Source: Pseudomonadales bacterium
GTDB lineage: Bacteria; Pseudomonadota; Gammaproteobacteria; Pseudomonadales; JAHEIH01
Reading direction: 5' to 3'
Length of the DNA stretch: 5,716 nucleotides
NCBI GenBank assembly: GCA_023255355.1
Contig: JALRIU010000099.1
Coordinates: 1 to 5,716, forward strand
This document shows positions 4,881 to 5,716 of the stretch, piece by piece. The notes below the pieces were generated by a model. That model was not told the origin of the DNA. It saw nothing but the letters and a program-made list of their open reading frames with translations, and did no database searches. The position numbers and the translations under genes are program-made. The first letter of the stretch is position 1. Each line of letters opens with the position of its first letter.

Positions 4881-5716
4881 CTAGTTGGGTCGCCACTGCT
4901 CTCTGAGTGTGGGTTTGTGTACTTTGCCTGAGGCGGTTAGCGGTAGTGACGTACAGTGGTTAAAATAACGTGGCACTTTATAATTCGCCATGTTTTCTCT
5001 ACACCATTGATTAAGCACTTTTTCGTCTAAAGGGCCGTCATTGCTGACGTAATAAAGACAGCCAACTTCGCCCAGGCGATCGTCAGGCACGCCAATAACA
5101 GCGCACATGGTTACTTGTGAATGGCTGTTTATAAATGATTCGATTTCTGCTGGGTAGCAGTTAAAGCCGCCGCAAATAAACATGTCTTTGAGGCGATCGG
5201 TGATATAAAGATTGCCCTGACTATCCTGTTTGCCAATATCACCGGTATGTAGCCAGTTTTGATTATCGATCGTTTCGCTCGTGGCAGACGCGTTGCCTAA
5301 ATAGCCCTTCATGACATTGAAACCGCGCACCACAATTTCTCCGCTGTGACCTGCAGGAAGCAGCTCGCCCACCTCGTTCATGATGGCGACTTCGGTTTCG
5401 GGGAGCGCGCGACCAGAGGTTTTAGCAATAATTTCAGCACTATCCGAGGCGCGGCACATAGTTGCGATACCACAGGATTCCGATAACCCGTAGGCGGTAA
5501 TAACGGTATCAATCCCTAACACCTGTTTCATATCATTGATCAATTGGGTAGGAATGACCGCAGCACCGGTGGTTGCTTTGGTTAAAGTGCTTATGTCTGA
5601 GTTTTTTAATTGGGGGTGCGCCAACATGGATTGAAAAATAGTTGGAGGACCTGGAAGTACTGTAATTTTGTCGCGTCCAATTCGCTGTAGCAAATGCCCG
5701 ACATCGAAGAGTGCCT
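4881..5716 (-). CDS. FadD3/ScdA-like acyl-CoA synthetase, probably for HIP (DOHNAA); partial, N-terminal part outside window
   Basis: The C-terminal 277 residues of an ANL-superfamily (AMP-forming) acyl-CoA ligase are present. The frame stays open to the window edge, beginning ALFDVGHLLQRIG, so the gene extends further and the TTG at 5691-5693 is an internal Leu. Counting from the first whole codon, visible motifs are LPGPPTIFQSML (about 21-32), AYGLSES (74-80), HTGD (156-159), TDRLKDMFICGGFNCYPAEIE (172-192, with the adenylate-binding Asp173 and hinge region), and the catalytic Lys264 in ASGKVHK. The LPGPPT and LKDMF-GGFN-YPAEIE patterns recall FadD3, which converts the C/D-ring acid HIP to its CoA thioester; ScdA does the equivalent in Comamonas. 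This acid is also the product of the HsaD-like hydrolase in the same operon. A ligase for a steroid side chain or a fatty acid remains possible. The gene ends 10 nt before the dioxygenase start. Confidence 0.85.
   Translation of the reverse strand, partial: ALFDVGHLLQRIGRDKITVLPGPPTIFQSMLAHPQLKNSDISTLTKATTGAAVIPTQLINDMKQVLGIDTVITAYGLSESCGIATMCRASDSAEIIAKTSGRALPETEVAIMNEVGELLPAGHSGEIVVRGFNVMKGYLGNASATSETIDNQNWLHTGDIGKQDSQGNLYITDRLKDMFICGGFNCYPAEIESFINSHSQVTMCAVIGVPDDRLGEVGCLYYVSNDGPLDEKVLNQWCRENMANYKVPRYFNHCTSLPLTASGKVHKPTLREQWRPN

Noticed and set aside
5691..5693. TTG as the start of the CoA synthetase
   Set aside because: The frame remains open upstream to the window edge, and the protein would lack the N-terminal half of the ANL fold, so this codon is an internal leucine.
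1..5716. CRISPR array, tRNA/rRNA gene, insertion sequence or phage-related element
   Set aside because: I saw no regularly spaced repeats, no structured RNA gene and no transposase or integrase motif on either strand; the window is almost fully occupied by the catabolic operon.

Overview
The window carries a compact steroid ring-degradation cluster from what looks like a Gram-negative bacterium, probably a gammaproteobacterium. The organism call is inferred from moderate G+C (judged by eye), clear AGGA/AAGGAG ribosome binding sites, and a LuxR-type regulator of the TesR/TeiR kind known from Comamonas testosteroni, in place of the TetR-type KstR regulators of Actinobacteria. I cannot name a genus.

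Layout: positions 1-159 hold the C-terminal end of an unrecognised plus-strand gene. Everything else is on the minus strand. Read in the direction of transcription, from right to left, the order is: a FadD3/ScdA-like acyl-CoA synthetase (4881-5716, N-terminal part outside the window), an HsaC/TesB extradiol dioxygenase (3962-4870), an HsaB/TesA1-type flavin reductase (3374-3874), an HsaA/TesA2-type flavin-dependent monooxygenase (2232-3356), an HsaD/TesD C-C bond hydrolase (1406-2224), and a LuxR-family regulator (171-1313). Junctions of 7-17 nt between most genes indicate one operon. The exceptions are an 87-nt gap before hsaB and a 92-nt gap before the regulator, and both contain dyad-symmetric sequence.

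How the genes work together: HsaB supplies reduced flavin to HsaA, which hydroxylates the phenolic A ring of the 9,10-secosteroid 3-HSA to the catechol 3,4-DHSA. HsaC opens the catechol by meta cleavage to 4,9-DSHA. HsaD hydrolyses that to 2-hydroxyhexa-2,4-dienoate and the C/D-ring acid DOHNAA (HIP). The CoA synthetase probably activates this acid for the next stage. The LuxR-type protein is the likely local activator. The window therefore holds a complete A-ring hydroxylation, cleavage and hydrolysis module plus the probable entry enzyme for C/D-ring breakdown.

The enzymes belong to known families, so I do not see a new biochemical system. The less ordinary features are non-coding: a terminator-like hairpin that includes the regulator's stop codon, two candidate operator dyads, and an 11-bp direct repeat around the hsaC stop codon.
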